Shown here in pieces: positions 17,401 to 31,189 of a stretch of DNA of 64,000 nt (position 1 is its first letter; each line of letters starts with the position of its first letter). A model generated the notes under the pieces. That model did no database searches, was not told the origin of the DNA, and worked only from the letters and a program-made list of their open reading frames with translations. Made by a program: the position numbers and the translations under genes. Source of the stretch: Streptococcus mitis (GTDB lineage Bacteria; Bacillota; Bacilli; Lactobacillales; Streptococcaceae); NCBI GenBank assembly GCA_001560895.1, contig CP014326.1, forward strand, positions 1,562,001-1,626,000. The letters are read 5' to 3'.

Positions 17401-19770
17401 GTTAGCATAATCTCCATAAGCAGCTTGACTATTGCTACCACTTGGGACACTATAGGTTGGAACATCTGTGATATTGATAATCTTGGCGCCTTGAGCAATT
17501 GCAGCTGCTGGACGTTGCCATCCAAGGCTCCAGATATCCACTTCTACATCTTTCCAATCAACTAGCGTTTTTCCTTGTTTGGCGCTGAGTGATCCCCAAA
17601 TACGTGGTGTATAACCTTTTCCTTTGATATACTTGATGAGGTCATTGACATAGCGACGATAGCTTTCTGGACTTCCATAATACTCATCTGTACCGATATG
17701 AACGGTAGAAACGCCATGAAGGGGTGCATCTGGACCATCAAGAAGTTTATCATAGACTGATTTAACAAAAGCAAGTGTTTCTTCGTACTTGTTATCCAAG
17801 TCCAACATAGCTACACGTTCTACATTGTGTTTTCTCGCACTAAGTTGACCCTTGTACATCAAGTCTGGACGAACTTTAACGAATGAAAGGGCGTGACCTG
17901 GTGTGTCAATTTCAGGAACAAGGTTAATATGCAAAGCTTTTGCTAACTTGATGATTTCTTGCATTTCTTCCTTGGTATAGTGCTCATCTGATGTTAATTT
18001 TTGACCATCCTTACCAACAATATCTGTCTCCACACGGAAGCCTGTCTTGGCATGCTCTAGAACATACTTCAGTTCTTCTTCTGGACTTAAGTTCTTACCT
18101 GCCAAGTGCTCTTTTAGGAAGATATAGTTATCATTTAGGTGCAACTGAAGATCGTTCATCTTGTAGTAGGCCATGTTTAGCATGATGTCTACAAGCGTAT
18201 CATAAGGGATAAACTTACGACCTGTGTCTAGCATAAAGCCACGGTGGCTGAAGCTTGGGAAGTCACGGATCTCACCGTTCTGTAGATCTTTTTCTCCCAT
18301 TTGAAGAAGTGTACGTGTAGCATAAAAGGCACCTGCATTTGTTGCAGCTTCTACAGTGATAACACCATCTTTTACAGTGATACCATAGCCTTCCTTGCCA
18401 TATCCCTTGTCTTCAACCTTCTTAAATTCAATTCGTTTTTGAGCTGTCTGATTGCCTGTTGCAATTTCTAAGCCACGACTTTCAAGGTCAGTCTGATAGA
18501 ATTTGGCTTCTTGACCAAATCCAGAATCTCCGACTGAAATAACAGTAGATGATGTAATAGAAGTTTTTCCTTCAGTTCCATACCATTGTTGAACTGCTGG
18601 AGCAACTGCTGGCTTAGTTCCAACACCTTCGTCTGCATGCAAGCCTTTAATAAGAACTTCAAATTCTTTTGTGAAGGTATGAGTATCTTTGACTTGTTGG
18701 ACCATGACCTTAACAGTTTGATCTGTTAAAGGTTTGTAGATTTTGTTATTGAGATCAACAACACCCTGTTTGTTGCTACCAATTAAGCTTACTTGACCTG
18801 GTAATTTAGGTAATACTAGAGATTTTCCATCTTTAGCAACTTCTAGTTCTGTCACCTGACGAATATCTGTTGGTTTGCTTGCATCCGGAATGTTTGAATA
18901 GGCACGAATTTCTTGAATACCAACATTTTTCCAGTTCATAGTACCAGCTTGGTAATCTGTGATTTCAAGTTTAAGGTACTTGGCTTGAATAGCCTCTTTC
19001 AAATCAACTTTTTCACCAAGAAGTGGAGTGCCTGTTCTTTGATAAGCTAACTTCCATTCTTTAACTCCCGAACCATTCACATCATCCTGGCCAGCGTAAT
19101 AAAGATTCCATGACTTGATATTTGGATCATTTTTTTCACCACGAACACGGCGATCCCAATCAATCTCCACATGCTTAATCACTGTTGTCTTTTCAAGTGT
19201 AAATTCGATGGTTGGTTTTTCAACATTTTGATCAGTAGCCCAGCGAGTATCAGGTTTTCCGTCAATTGCCTTTTCTGCTGTGTACTGTGTGTTTGCTTCA
19301 TGGTTTGATGCTGTAGCAGAAGCTTTTTCTAAATGATTGACATCTGGAGTTTCGACCAAATCTTTGGCCACTGGCTTTTCAGCAGGTTTAGCTGCTGGAG
19401 CTACTTCTTCTTTGGGAGTTTCTGCTGGTTTTGGAGTTGTTTCTTCCTTAGGAGCAGGAGTTTCAGTTGGTTTTGTAACTGTTTCTCCAGTATTTTCAGG
19501 CTGACTTTCTGTCTCACTTGGTTGAATTTCAGTATCCTCCGTCGTAGTAGCAGTTTCTACTTTTTCAATTGCTGCTGCTATATCTGCTGGCAGTTTATCC
19601 AGAGGATGAGCCTGTGTTATTGTTCCTTCTGTCTCAGCAGGTCCTTCTGTTTCAGCTGCTTGAACCATGCCAGCACCAAAGATACTGGCACCAATCATAA
19701 CAGAAGCTGCACCAATCGTAAATTTACGAATACTATAATGACACCGTTTCTCAAAAAAATGTTTTCCCAT
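11470..19770 (-). CDS. Cell-wall-anchored two-headed glycosidase: GH20 hexosaminidase plus GH84 N-acetylglucosaminidase
   Basis: 2766 residues; start at 19770 has two AGGAAA-type ribosome sites. Order: YSIRK signal (Tyr12-Lys16), Pro/Glu/Thr linker to about 145, CBM32/discoidin (about 150-290), GH20 (about 390-870) with Asp695-Glu696 in HIGTDEYYG, a LamG-like domain, and CBM32 (about 1055-1190). Then comes a GH84 unit (about 1260-1640) with FIEGYYGNPW and the catalytic pair Asp1513-Asp1514 (ILADDAPSP). A helical region, three or more discoidin-like domains (about 1870-2500), three repeats of about 38 residues with VHEVPEY, and LPATG at 2734 complete it. Both enzyme families use substrate-assisted catalysis on N-acetylhexosamines. 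GH20 could be an exo-GlcNAcase or a lacto-N-biosidase; GH84 members hydrolyse beta-GlcNAc, and secreted ones were annotated hyaluronidase. The pneumococcal StrH I know has two GH20 domains and no GH84. Confidence 0.9.
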   Translation of the reverse strand: MGKHFFEKRCHYSIRKFTIGAASVMIGASIFGAGMVQAAETEGPAETEGTITQAHPLDKLPADIAAAIEKVETATTTEDTEIQPSETESQPENTGETVTKPTETPAPKEETTPKPAETPKEEVAPAAKPAEKPVAKDLVETPDVNHLEKASATASNHEANTQYTAEKAIDGKPDTRWATDQNVEKPTIEFTLEKTTVIKHVEIDWDRRVRGEKNDPNIKSWNLYYAGQDDVNGSGVKEWKLAYQRTGTPLLGEKVDLKEAIQAKYLKLEITDYQAGTMNWKNVGIQEIRAYSNIPDASKPTDIRQVTELEVAKDGKSLVLPKLPGQVSLIGSNKQGVVDLNNKIYKPLTDQTVKVMVQQVKDTHTFTKEFEVLIKGLHADEGVGTKPAVAPAVQQWYGTEGKTSITSSTVISVGDSGFGQEAKFYQTDLESRGLEIATGNQTAQKRIEFKKVEDKGYGKEGYGITVKDGVITVEAATNAGAFYATRTLLQMGEKDLQNGEIRDFPSFSHRGFMLDTGRKFIPYDTLVDIMLNMAYYKMNDLQLHLNDNYIFLKEHLAGKNLSPEEELKYVLEHAKTGFRVETDIVGKDGQKLTSDEHYTKEEMQEIIKLAKALHINLVPEIDTPGHALSFVKVRPDLMYKGQLSARKHNVERVAMLDLDNKYEETLAFVKSVYDKLLDGPDAPLHGVSTVHIGTDEYYGSPESYRRYVNDLIKYIKGKGYTPRIWGSLSAKQGKTLVDWKDVEVDIWSLGWQRPAAAIAQGAKIINITDVPTYSVPSGSNSQAAYGDYANYETQYNRWAPNDFSTGGGPRLEASNPNIIGGGHAVWNDNIDLHETGLTSYDIFKRFFKSMQSTAERTWGSDRAAKTYADRIQPASVYAPQSNPDKTVAEEDLFKINPDTVKDYLAKKVKTSEKGLNFDKDSTIEGLVGDAGPSHVLKMDVTVTGDGEQTFSTSGNNQLYLADKDGYLAYTFEQFHIQFNKKLEKNKRYQISVVTKPQSTEVYVDGEKVERIANPANPRFAHNSLVLPLETIGGFKGILHSAELSNEPFVNPRLIPNDHFTVSATSQELPGTNAEGPVEKAFDNDPNTFWHSKWSGHQAPFTVAMNLKASEKVNGLTYLPRPGGGNGVVTSYEIYAQKDGQMVKVASGTWENNAKEKTVNFDAVETDKVELKVLAGVAGFGSAAEIQLLKPVSTTNAEKPVSPEKPVTPEKPKVEEVSDGTTELADNFVATKPTSDEAVAAASKSQDYLKKEYKVFPTPQKVTYDEGVTKLHKQVNLVMGDNLDIYTRNRLKSVLQDHQISYTSSQSAVAGATNIYLGVHGQNSQAEKEVSGISQGLFDKIDAYALSIKNNTISIVGKDTDAVFYGLTTLKHMLNESEAPVLRNVTVEDYAEIKNRGFIEGYYGNPWSNADRAELMRYGGDLKLTQYFFAPKDDPYHNKKWRELYPEEKLAEIRELARVGNQNKTRYVWTIHPFMNNRIRFGNDADYQKDLETIKAKFTQLMDVGVREFGILADDAPSPVGGYNSYNRLMKDMTDWLTEKQATYGGLRKEMIFVPGQYWGNGREDELKALNENLPTSTSMTLTGGKIWGEVSESFLSNLKNNLTAGGKTYRPVSLWVNWPVTDNSKQHLILGGGEKFLHPNVDPSLLSGIMLNPMQQSEPSKIALFSAAQYAWKQWKSEEEAKKVNDIAFNFVENGKFTDSEASLAFRELGKHMINQNMDGRVVKLEESVELAPKLAAFMSKLKAGQDVGAEREGLRAEFAKLKAAAQLYKASGDEKMRAQIHYWLDNTIDQMDALSALLDGTEAIEKNDSAKLWDSYYKGLKLYEQSQTYTFHYVDHDEKAELGVQHIRPFLLGLREILATEVQKALHPDQVISTFITNRTGVEGGLAEVTDGDLGTHALIKSPNSIKTGDYIGLKFNKAVPLQNLTFAMGTQANPRDTFNNAKVEYLNENDEWVTLSEPSYTGNESLIKYEKLNIRAKAVRMIATSDRDNTWFAVREIAVNRPVEVTRAKQAATVTISPNLMYKYNTTVGQITDGRDNTEAMLANADRTDTTPVNSWVQLDLGEVKPVTKVRLHQGSGDKLAEGVLEYSADGNSWQELDRLTGEQTKEIETPISARYVRIRNTKNINLWWRIADFSVETRTGNSQLTDTNVESLKSTPVDDSLGRYNMQIPSGTKLPAKSYLGMKLDRLHQAELIQAVGAENPSLNLEYSPNAQEWYPADQVTDKSLVRYVRLVNKTDQEQAVTATSLLVQTKEVQPTTLDSTSMGIHPTYGRNDVRKIKNLDQLFDGVYNNFVEFSDYARKDGHITLKLGSERAIKKIRAYIQDGTQNYLRDGKIQVSQDGKTWTDLVTVGDGVANETRDDSLTDGWTHDSKMPGNRYIEGELASPVKANYLRVLFTANYDARFVGFTELVINDGEFVKPINDPTVQGNSGESQGNLYSNLVDGKVLTSYKAEKDQGELVYHLSEPTDVNHIRLVSSLPQGVKARVLARTLKSDKRDSWSEIGEITSSFQTFAVRDKSPLLDVKLVWEGGKPEFYEMTTFHQELPEEPAKPAPTTSKGDEPSPVVEVPEFTGGVNGVEAAVHEVPEYTQVIGTAGDDVVPVVEGLEFKGGVNAVEAATHEVPEYTESMGDSSKLPSPVVEVPDFKGGVNGTEAAVHEVPEYKETASPQATPTEENLKDSVDKVDGDKMSSGNSDVETTVEKFDEFASASVKTDQAQKQEQPQTSVAKVKDQLPATGGEESATLALLGGLGLVLSAVFVKKGKKD

Positions 19771-19801
19771 TTTTTCCTATTTCCTTTCATACGCTCACAA
19801 T

Positions 19802-19815
19802 CGTAAACGTTCTCA
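19802..19815. promoter_or_regulatory. cre-like site (CcpA) before the GH20/GH84 gene
   Basis: Minus strand TGAGAACGTTTACG fits the cre consensus TGWAANCGNTNWCA at most positions. It lies 32 bp from the start codon, in the same position relative to its gene as the sites before bgaA and the GH101 gene. Confidence 0.65.
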
Positions 19816-19824
19816 TTTCCCTTT

Positions 19825-19854
19825 AGAAAAAGAGAGGACCTAGAGGTCCTCTCT
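19825..19854 (-). terminator. Terminator hairpin downstream of the GH101 gene
   Basis: AGAGAGGACC-TCTA-GGTCCTCTCT forms a perfect 10-bp stem (19831-19854) followed by TTTTC on the minus strand. It lies 71 bp past the GH101 stop codon and only 54 bp before the GH20/GH84 start. I see no good promoter between the hairpin and that start, so it may be leaky or conditional. Confidence 0.75.
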
Positions 19855-19925
19855 GGGTATTCTTTTTTCTCCACTAGAACAAGCAGAGAGTTTGAGCTCC
19901 CTTTTAATGAAAACTCTTGTATATT

Positions 19926-26864
<6,939 letters not shown>

Positions 26865-26884
26865 CTAAATCCTTTCACTATATA

Positions 26885-26898
26885 CGTAAGCGTTTACA
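26885..26898. promoter_or_regulatory. cre-like site (CcpA) before the protease-GH101 gene
   Basis: CGTAAGCGTTTACA; minus strand TGTAAACGCTTACG fits the cre consensus throughout except the last base. It lies 27 bp upstream of the start codon and downstream of the promoter. Confidence 0.78.
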
Positions 26899-26933
26899 TC
26901 TGATGTTCAAAAAAATACTCCTTTCTGTCTAAA

Positions 26934-26946
26934 AAGTGTAACACTT
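26934..26946. promoter_or_regulatory. 13-bp palindrome in the GH101 leader
   Basis: AAGTGT-A-ACACTT, perfect 6-bp arms, about 35 bp downstream of the -10. It may be an operator for a second regulator; nothing comparable is seen in the bgaA leader. Confidence 0.35.
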
Positions 26947-26977
26947 ACGTCATTAAATAAAAAATAATTACACTTTT

Positions 26978-27006
26978 AATATAACAAATGATAACCGATA
27001 AAGCAA
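26978..27006 (-). promoter_or_regulatory. Promoter of the protease-GH101 gene
   Basis: Minus strand TTGCTT (27001-27006), 17-base spacer, TATATT (26978-26983). The leader is about 115 nt and carries an orphan GAAAGGAG followed by TATTTTTTT, like that of bgaA. Confidence 0.65.
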
Positions 27007-27090
27007 TAGAAAAGATAGGAAATGACTAATTTTTTCTTTCAATCCTAGTAAAATTAAAGTATAAAATCTCCAAAATACTCTAGAAAAATA

Positions 27091-27135
27091 AAATGCATAT
27101 CATCAAATTTTTTCAATATCTGATAATATGCATTT
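27091..27135. terminator. Bidirectional terminator-like hairpin after yaaA
   Basis: AAATGCATAT (27091-27100) pairs with ATATGCATTT (27126-27135), with inner TATCA/TGATA pairing. ATTTTTC follows on the minus strand, TTCTG on the plus. It lies about 80 bp past the yaaA stop and separates it from the GH101 promoter. I see nothing else between 27007 and 27216. Confidence 0.6.
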
Positions 27136-27216
27136 TTCTGATTTTAAAGACTCTTTATCCAACCTCATGCGTTTTAGAAACAAAGAAGTTGAGCCTCAAT
27201 TTGAATTTTTCTCTTT

Positions 27217-27945
27217 TCATACTTCCTTAACAAAAACCAATTCCTGTTGCTGGGATAGGTCTTCTCGGTAGACAAATTCTGCAAAGTTTAAGTGGCGAGC
27301 TTCCTCCACCGTCTGTACTTGATTTTCTATCAGAGCTGTTAGAAAGGCACCACGCGCTTTCTTGGAAATGGTTGAATGAATCTTCAACTGACCGCCTCTA
27401 TCCTCCATGAATTTAAAGGTCACCATCTTTTCTCTGATTTCCTTAGAAAATACGGTCTCAAACTCTGACGACAGGAGAGAGAAAATCACTTCTTCCTGCG
27501 TCACAGCCTCATCATAAGCTGACTTCCAATGGCTCTTCAAAGTCTTACCAGCAACTTTTAACTTCATCAAAAAATCCAAACGGTGAGGAGCCATAGGCGA
27601 CAAGGCTGGCACAACACCGTACAAAGCCGAGGTAATGAAGACATGATTTTCAAGATAGACTTGTTCTGCCTCGGTCAATTTATCTCGCTTGATATGGCGA
27701 TACATAAGCCCATCAAAAAGTTTCAGAGCTGGATAGTGTTGAGCAGTTTGGCTTGTTAAAGCTTGGATATTTTGAAATTCTTCCGTAGCCTTCTCGGCTG
27801 ATACCTTATAAAAACTCTCCAATTGACTAGCAGAATAGAGGGCCAAGGCATCCAGCACAGCCTGACTTTCTGGTTTTAAAGGGGCTACTTCAATACTTGG
27901 CAAATCTGTGTTCATTTCTTTTGCTGTTGGGATTAAAATTTTCAT
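27217..27945 (-). CDS. yaaA: Peroxide stress protein YaaA (DUF328)
   Basis: 242 residues, normal for the family. It opens with the family hallmark KILIPTAKEM (K-x-L-x-P-x-A-K-x-M) and keeps the FDGLMYRHI and GVVPALSPMAPHRLDFLMKL blocks as well as the TFKFMEDRGGQLKIHSTISKKARG C-terminal core. In E. coli YaaA lowers intracellular free iron during hydrogen peroxide stress and binds DNA; the same protective role is inferred here, sensible for a peroxide-producing streptococcus. It stands alone between the island and the 59-residue gene. Confidence 0.9.
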   Translation of the reverse strand: MKILIPTAKEMNTDLPSIEVAPLKPESQAVLDALALYSASQLESFYKVSAEKATEEFQNIQALTSQTAQHYPALKLFDGLMYRHIKRDKLTEAEQVYLENHVFITSALYGVVPALSPMAPHRLDFLMKLKVAGKTLKSHWKSAYDEAVTQEEVIFSLLSSEFETVFSKEIREKMVTFKFMEDRGGQLKIHSTISKKARGAFLTALIENQVQTVEEARHLNFAEFVYREDLSQQQELVFVKEV

Positions 27946-27992
27946 ATTGATAGTGTAGCATATTTTTTAGTCACAACCAAGAAATTCATCTG

Positions 27993-28014
27993 AAAAACCT
28001 CGGCTTGACCGAGG
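27993..28014 (-). terminator. Terminator after the 59-residue gene
   Basis: Minus strand CCTCGG-TCAAG-CCGAGG followed by five T; the hairpin begins 10 bp past the stop codon. Confidence 0.75.
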
Positions 28015-28023
28015 CTTCTCTAT

Positions 28024-28203
28024 TTATTTTGGCCATCCTAACCAGATAGCCACGAGAACAAGGGCTGTGCCAGCCAAGCTTGTTAAGATAGATAAGAATT
28101 TATCTTTTTTCTCCTTGAACTGAGAAAAACCTATCTTCAAATCAAACAATCCAAGTAGCATTGAAGTAAGCATCACATAAAAACCTATTTCTTTGTCCTC
28201 CAT
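28024..28203 (-). CDS. Small two-helix membrane protein, function unknown (59 residues)
   Basis: The frame begins MEDKEIGFYVMLTSMLLGLF and ends LVAIWLGWPK. It has two hydrophobic segments (about 7-24 and 37-56) split by a basic stretch (FSQFKEKKDK), a likely hairpin membrane protein. An extended -10 promoter (TGTTATAAT, TATAAT at 28221-28226) lies just upstream and a terminator just downstream, so it is probably a real monocistronic gene. The ribosome site is weak and the predicted leader only about 10 nt. I do not recognise the family. Confidence 0.6.
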   Translation of the reverse strand: MEDKEIGFYVMLTSMLLGLFDLKIGFSQFKEKKDKFLSILTSLAGTALVLVAIWLGWPK

Positions 28204-28220
28204 TAGTCTTAATTTACCTT

Positions 28221-28226
28221 ATTATA
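28221..28226 (-). promoter_or_regulatory. Extended -10 promoter of the 59-residue gene
   Basis: Minus strand TG-T-TATAAT; no convincing -35, as is common for extended -10 promoters. Confidence 0.5.
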
Positions 28227-28253
28227 ACATACACTTCTTAAATAAAACTGTTT

Positions 28254-29849
28254 TTACTGTAGCTTAAAGGTCTTGAGATAATTGTCTTTTCCTACTTGAC
28301 CCTCGAAGGTTTTCCCATTTTCGAGGTAAGGCAGGTCATCTGATACAGAGGCCTTAACCTTGTAAATCTTACCATCAACTTTAAAGAAGTAGACGGTGTC
28401 TCCCTTGATTACAGCTGATTTGAGGTCTGCTACCACACCCTTGATGCTTTCTGTTGTTGCATTGTCAATTTCAAGGTCATTTTTATTGGCATATTTGCTG
28501 AGCAGCTCTTCCACTGTAGTAGCTACAATAACGTTTTGGTACTCAACTGCGTCTACCAGAGCATACTCTTTGACCAGGCCAGCATTGTCCTTCAAGCCCA
28601 TGATGTAGAGAGGCTTGTCATTGAGGTTGATGAGGATTGGGAAGGTTGCCTTGTAGGATTTCTCCTGAACAGCACCTTCTGCTGACTCACGGGCTGATTC
28701 TTCGGTTGCTGAAGCCAAGCTGTACTTAGTGATTTCTCCTGTTCGCATGTTTTCAAGGATGAAACCAAGATTACTCTCATCTGCATTGGCCGACGTCACA
28801 CCTGTGTAGAGATAAATGTCATTTCCGATAGACAAGTAATTATAGCCCTTGGTAGTCTGGGTCACGTTTTTCTTAGAAATCATGGCATTCCAGAAACCGT
28901 CCTTGTACTTGCCATTATAATTGATTTGCTCGATGGTTTCCTCAGCTGGATAAACTCTGTCCACCCATTCTGGAACATCTGCCAAGCTGTATTCTTTGGT
29001 TTCTCCATTTGTGGCATCCAAGATAATGACTGAAACAGGACGAGGAACCGCTAAACCAAATTGCTTTTGGTAAACTGTTGCCACATAGAAAGGATTGCCC
29101 TCATCGTCCACCTCGAAGGATGGAGTCTTGAATATTTTGGTTGGGTACTTCAAGCGCAGGTGGCGTTTGACATCACGGTTAAAATACTCCGAATCCGAAT
29201 ACTTGATTGGTGTCTTCAAATCCACCAAATCCGCATTTCCAGTTACCATGTCCACCTTGATATACTCGCCGATTCCCTTGGCTTGATTGTTAAACCATTT
29301 GATAGGATCTGCATATTCTAGCGGCGTCACTCGATAAGGTTTCCCATCAATCGTCAATTGAGTATAGGTATCTGCCGCCACGTACTGTGACACCTTATCT
29401 GTTAGTGAACCCAAGTAGCGGTCCCCAATTTTCTCAGCAGTACTTCTATCTAAGATGGGAACCTTACTGGTGTCACTCTTAGGAAATTCAGTAAAGTCTT
29501 TTTCCGTAACCGTAACTACATTGGCATAATTTTTAGCCTGAAAAATGCTGGAAGTCACTAAGGAAACCAAAGCTGCCAGGAGCAGAATTCCTCCAATAAA
29601 AGCTACAAGGATTTTCCCTAACCGATTGATTTTGAAACCCTCTAGATTTAAGGCAGCTTCCGCCTTACCGTGACGCACATGAACTGTTTTGACCAGATTG
29701 ATTCCCTTGCCAAAGCCAAATAAGACTGCCACAACCAGCAAATGTCCACAGAGGAAAAAGAGAAATTCCCAGCTGGTCAGATTAAGAGGCGGTAAAAAGA
29801 TATACCAGGTCGTTGCGATAAAAATAAGTTCAAAGATTATCCGTTTCAT
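28254..29849 (-). CDS. Conserved membrane protein of unknown function (531 residues)
   Basis: Three N-terminal hydrophobic helices (about 4-22, 28-50 and 80-104) are followed by about 425 extracytoplasmic residues. These contain repeated alpha/beta units with PepSY-like wording, for example VDMVTGNADLVDLKTP, ILDATNGETKEYSL, LENMRTGEITKYSLA and MGLKDNAGLVKEYALVDA. There are no catalytic motifs that I recognise. Start at 29849 has AGGAGG seven bases upstream. The gene lies 11 bp downstream of the deformylase-like gene and is probably in the same transcript. A role in envelope processing would fit PepSY-like domains but is only a guess. Confidence 0.75.
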   Translation of the reverse strand: MKRIIFELIFIATTWYIFLPPLNLTSWEFLFFLCGHLLVVAVLFGFGKGINLVKTVHVRHGKAEAALNLEGFKINRLGKILVAFIGGILLLAALVSLVTSSIFQAKNYANVVTVTEKDFTEFPKSDTSKVPILDRSTAEKIGDRYLGSLTDKVSQYVAADTYTQLTIDGKPYRVTPLEYADPIKWFNNQAKGIGEYIKVDMVTGNADLVDLKTPIKYSDSEYFNRDVKRHLRLKYPTKIFKTPSFEVDDEGNPFYVATVYQKQFGLAVPRPVSVIILDATNGETKEYSLADVPEWVDRVYPAEETIEQINYNGKYKDGFWNAMISKKNVTQTTKGYNYLSIGNDIYLYTGVTSANADESNLGFILENMRTGEITKYSLASATEESARESAEGAVQEKSYKATFPILINLNDKPLYIMGLKDNAGLVKEYALVDAVEYQNVIVATTVEELLSKYANKNDLEIDNATTESIKGVVADLKSAVIKGDTVYFFKVDGKIYKVKASVSDDLPYLENGKTFEGQVGKDNYLKTFKLQ

Positions 29850-29860
29850 TTACTTTCCTC

Positions 29861-30271
29861 CTAAATGATTCGTCCTTCCAAATGATCCAGTTCATGCTGG
29901 CAAATCTGAGCTGGGAAGCCTGTCAAGGTAATGGTCTGTTCCTGCCATTTGCTGTCACGATAGGAAACAGTTATAGTTTCATAACGCTTAGTTGGTCTCA
30001 CACCTACCAAGGACAAACAGCCTTCTTCTGTCTCATAATGTCCTGAAAAAGACTTGAGAACAGGATTAAACATAACCACAGGAACCAAGCCCAGATTAAA
30101 GATAATCACGCGCTTCTGCACCCCAATCATATTGGCAGCCAGACCAACACAGGTCTCACGATTTGCTAAGAGCGTATCCTGTAAATCTCTAGCAAGATAC
30201 AGATCTTCCTGACTTGCCGGCTGAGACACCTGAGATAAAAACAAAACATCCTTCACAATTTGCTTTTCCAC
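29861..30271 (-). CDS. Peptide deformylase-like protein, variant motif I
   Basis: 136 residues, shorter than the main streptococcal deformylase (about 200). Motif II EGCLS and motif III QHELDH (metal Cys and two His, catalytic Glu) are intact. Motif I reads GLAANMIG where active deformylases have G-x-G-x-A-A-x-Q: Gln, which stabilises the transition state, is Asn here and the first Gly pair is altered. The family removes N-formyl groups from new proteins. This is probably the second, accessory homologue seen in several streptococci, and its activity is uncertain. It has its own promoter (30310-30337). Confidence 0.82.
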   Translation of the reverse strand: MEKQIVKDVLFLSQVSQPASQEDLYLARDLQDTLLANRETCVGLAANMIGVQKRVIIFNLGLVPVVMFNPVLKSFSGHYETEEGCLSLVGVRPTKRYETITVSYRDSKWQEQTITLTGFPAQICQHELDHLEGRII

Positions 30272-30309
30272 TTCCTCGCACTCCCCTTACTTTTTACTAT
30301 ATTATAGCA

Positions 30310-30337
30310 ATTATAGCACAAAAGCCGATAACTGCAA
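30310..30337 (-). promoter_or_regulatory. Promoter of the deformylase-like gene
   Basis: Minus strand TTGCAG (30332-30337), 16-base spacer ending in TGC, TATAAT (30310-30315), so a -35 plus extended -10. A second TATAAT follows at 30301-30306. Confidence 0.65.
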
Positions 30338-30358
30338 GCCCTTTCCCTCAACTGTAGC

Positions 30359-30380
30359 AAAAAGCCATCCGAAGATGACT
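30359..30380 (-). terminator. Terminator after the GST-like gene
   Basis: Minus strand AGTCATC-TTCG-GATGGCT (one G-T wobble) followed by TTTTT, starting 6 bp past the stop codon. It closes the mgtA operon. Confidence 0.85.
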
Positions 30381-30385
30381 TTTTA

Positions 30386-31177
30386 CTACTTAATTTCTTT
30401 ATAAGTTACTTCCATACCGCGCTTAACAGCTGGACGGTTGGCAATTTTTTCTGCCCAGTTTACTAGATTTTGATAACTTGAGGCATCTAAGAATTTTGCA
30501 GAACCTTGATAAAGTTTTCCTTGAACTAACTGTCCATACCAAGACCAGATAGCAATATCTGCAATCGTATAGTCATTGCCTGCAATATAAGGCTTCTTAG
30601 CCAATTCCTTATCTAATAAATCCAACTGGCGTTTCACTTCCATCGTAAAACGATTAATTGGATATTCCAATTTTTCAGGGGCATAATTAAAGAAATGTCC
30701 AAATCCTCCACCTAGAAAAGGTGCTGCACCTGCTTGCCAGAATAGCCAATTCAAAACTTCTACCTTTTCCACAGGATTGCTTGGTAAAAAGGCTCCAAAT
30801 TTCTCAGAAAGGTACAGAAGAATATGAGCAGACTCAAAGACTCTTACTTCTTCAGTACCTGACTGGTCCAACAAGGCTGGAATCTTTGAATTTGGATTGA
30901 GCTTTACAAAGTCGGAACCGAATTGATCCCCATCCATGATAGCAATCTTATACAAGTCGTAAACCGCTTGCTCAAAACCAGCTTCTAGTAATTCTTCCAA
31001 TAAGATAGTGACCTTCACACCATTTGGTGTTCCCAGTGAATAAAGCTGAAAAGGTTGTTCTCCTTTTGGTAAGTCTTGTTCGAAACGGGCACCTGCTGTT
31101 GGTCTATTTAATCCTGTAAAAGCTCCTTGATTACTAGCTTCATCCTGCCATACGGTCGGTAATTGATAAGCTGACAT
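30386..31177 (-). CDS. Glutathione S-transferase family protein (YghU-like)
   Basis: 263 residues. An N-terminal extension precedes the thioredoxin-like GST domain (QLYSLGTPNGVKVTILLEELLEAG, NPNSKIPALLD, ESAHILLYLSEKFG). The helical GST C domain follows (WLFWQAGAAPFLGGGFGHFFNYAPEK, NDYTIADIAIWSWYG). This matches the YghU/YfcG disulfide-bond oxidoreductase group, which uses glutathione or related thiols. Mitis-group streptococci import glutathione, so a redox role is plausible. It starts 12 bp downstream of mgtA, so it should be under the same manganese riboswitch. Confidence 0.87.
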   Translation of the reverse strand: MSAYQLPTVWQDEASNQGAFTGLNRPTAGARFEQDLPKGEQPFQLYSLGTPNGVKVTILLEELLEAGFEQAVYDLYKIAIMDGDQFGSDFVKLNPNSKIPALLDQSGTEEVRVFESAHILLYLSEKFGAFLPSNPVEKVEVLNWLFWQAGAAPFLGGGFGHFFNYAPEKLEYPINRFTMEVKRQLDLLDKELAKKPYIAGNDYTIADIAIWSWYGQLVQGKLYQGSAKFLDASSYQNLVNWAEKIANRPAVKRGMEVTYKEIK

Positions 31178-31189
31178 CAGAAACCTCCC

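Noticed and set aside
19333..19806. 157-codon plus-strand frame, very rich in Phe, Cys, Trp and Ser
   Set aside because: Antisense image of the Pro/Glu/Thr-rich linker of the GH20/GH84 protein.
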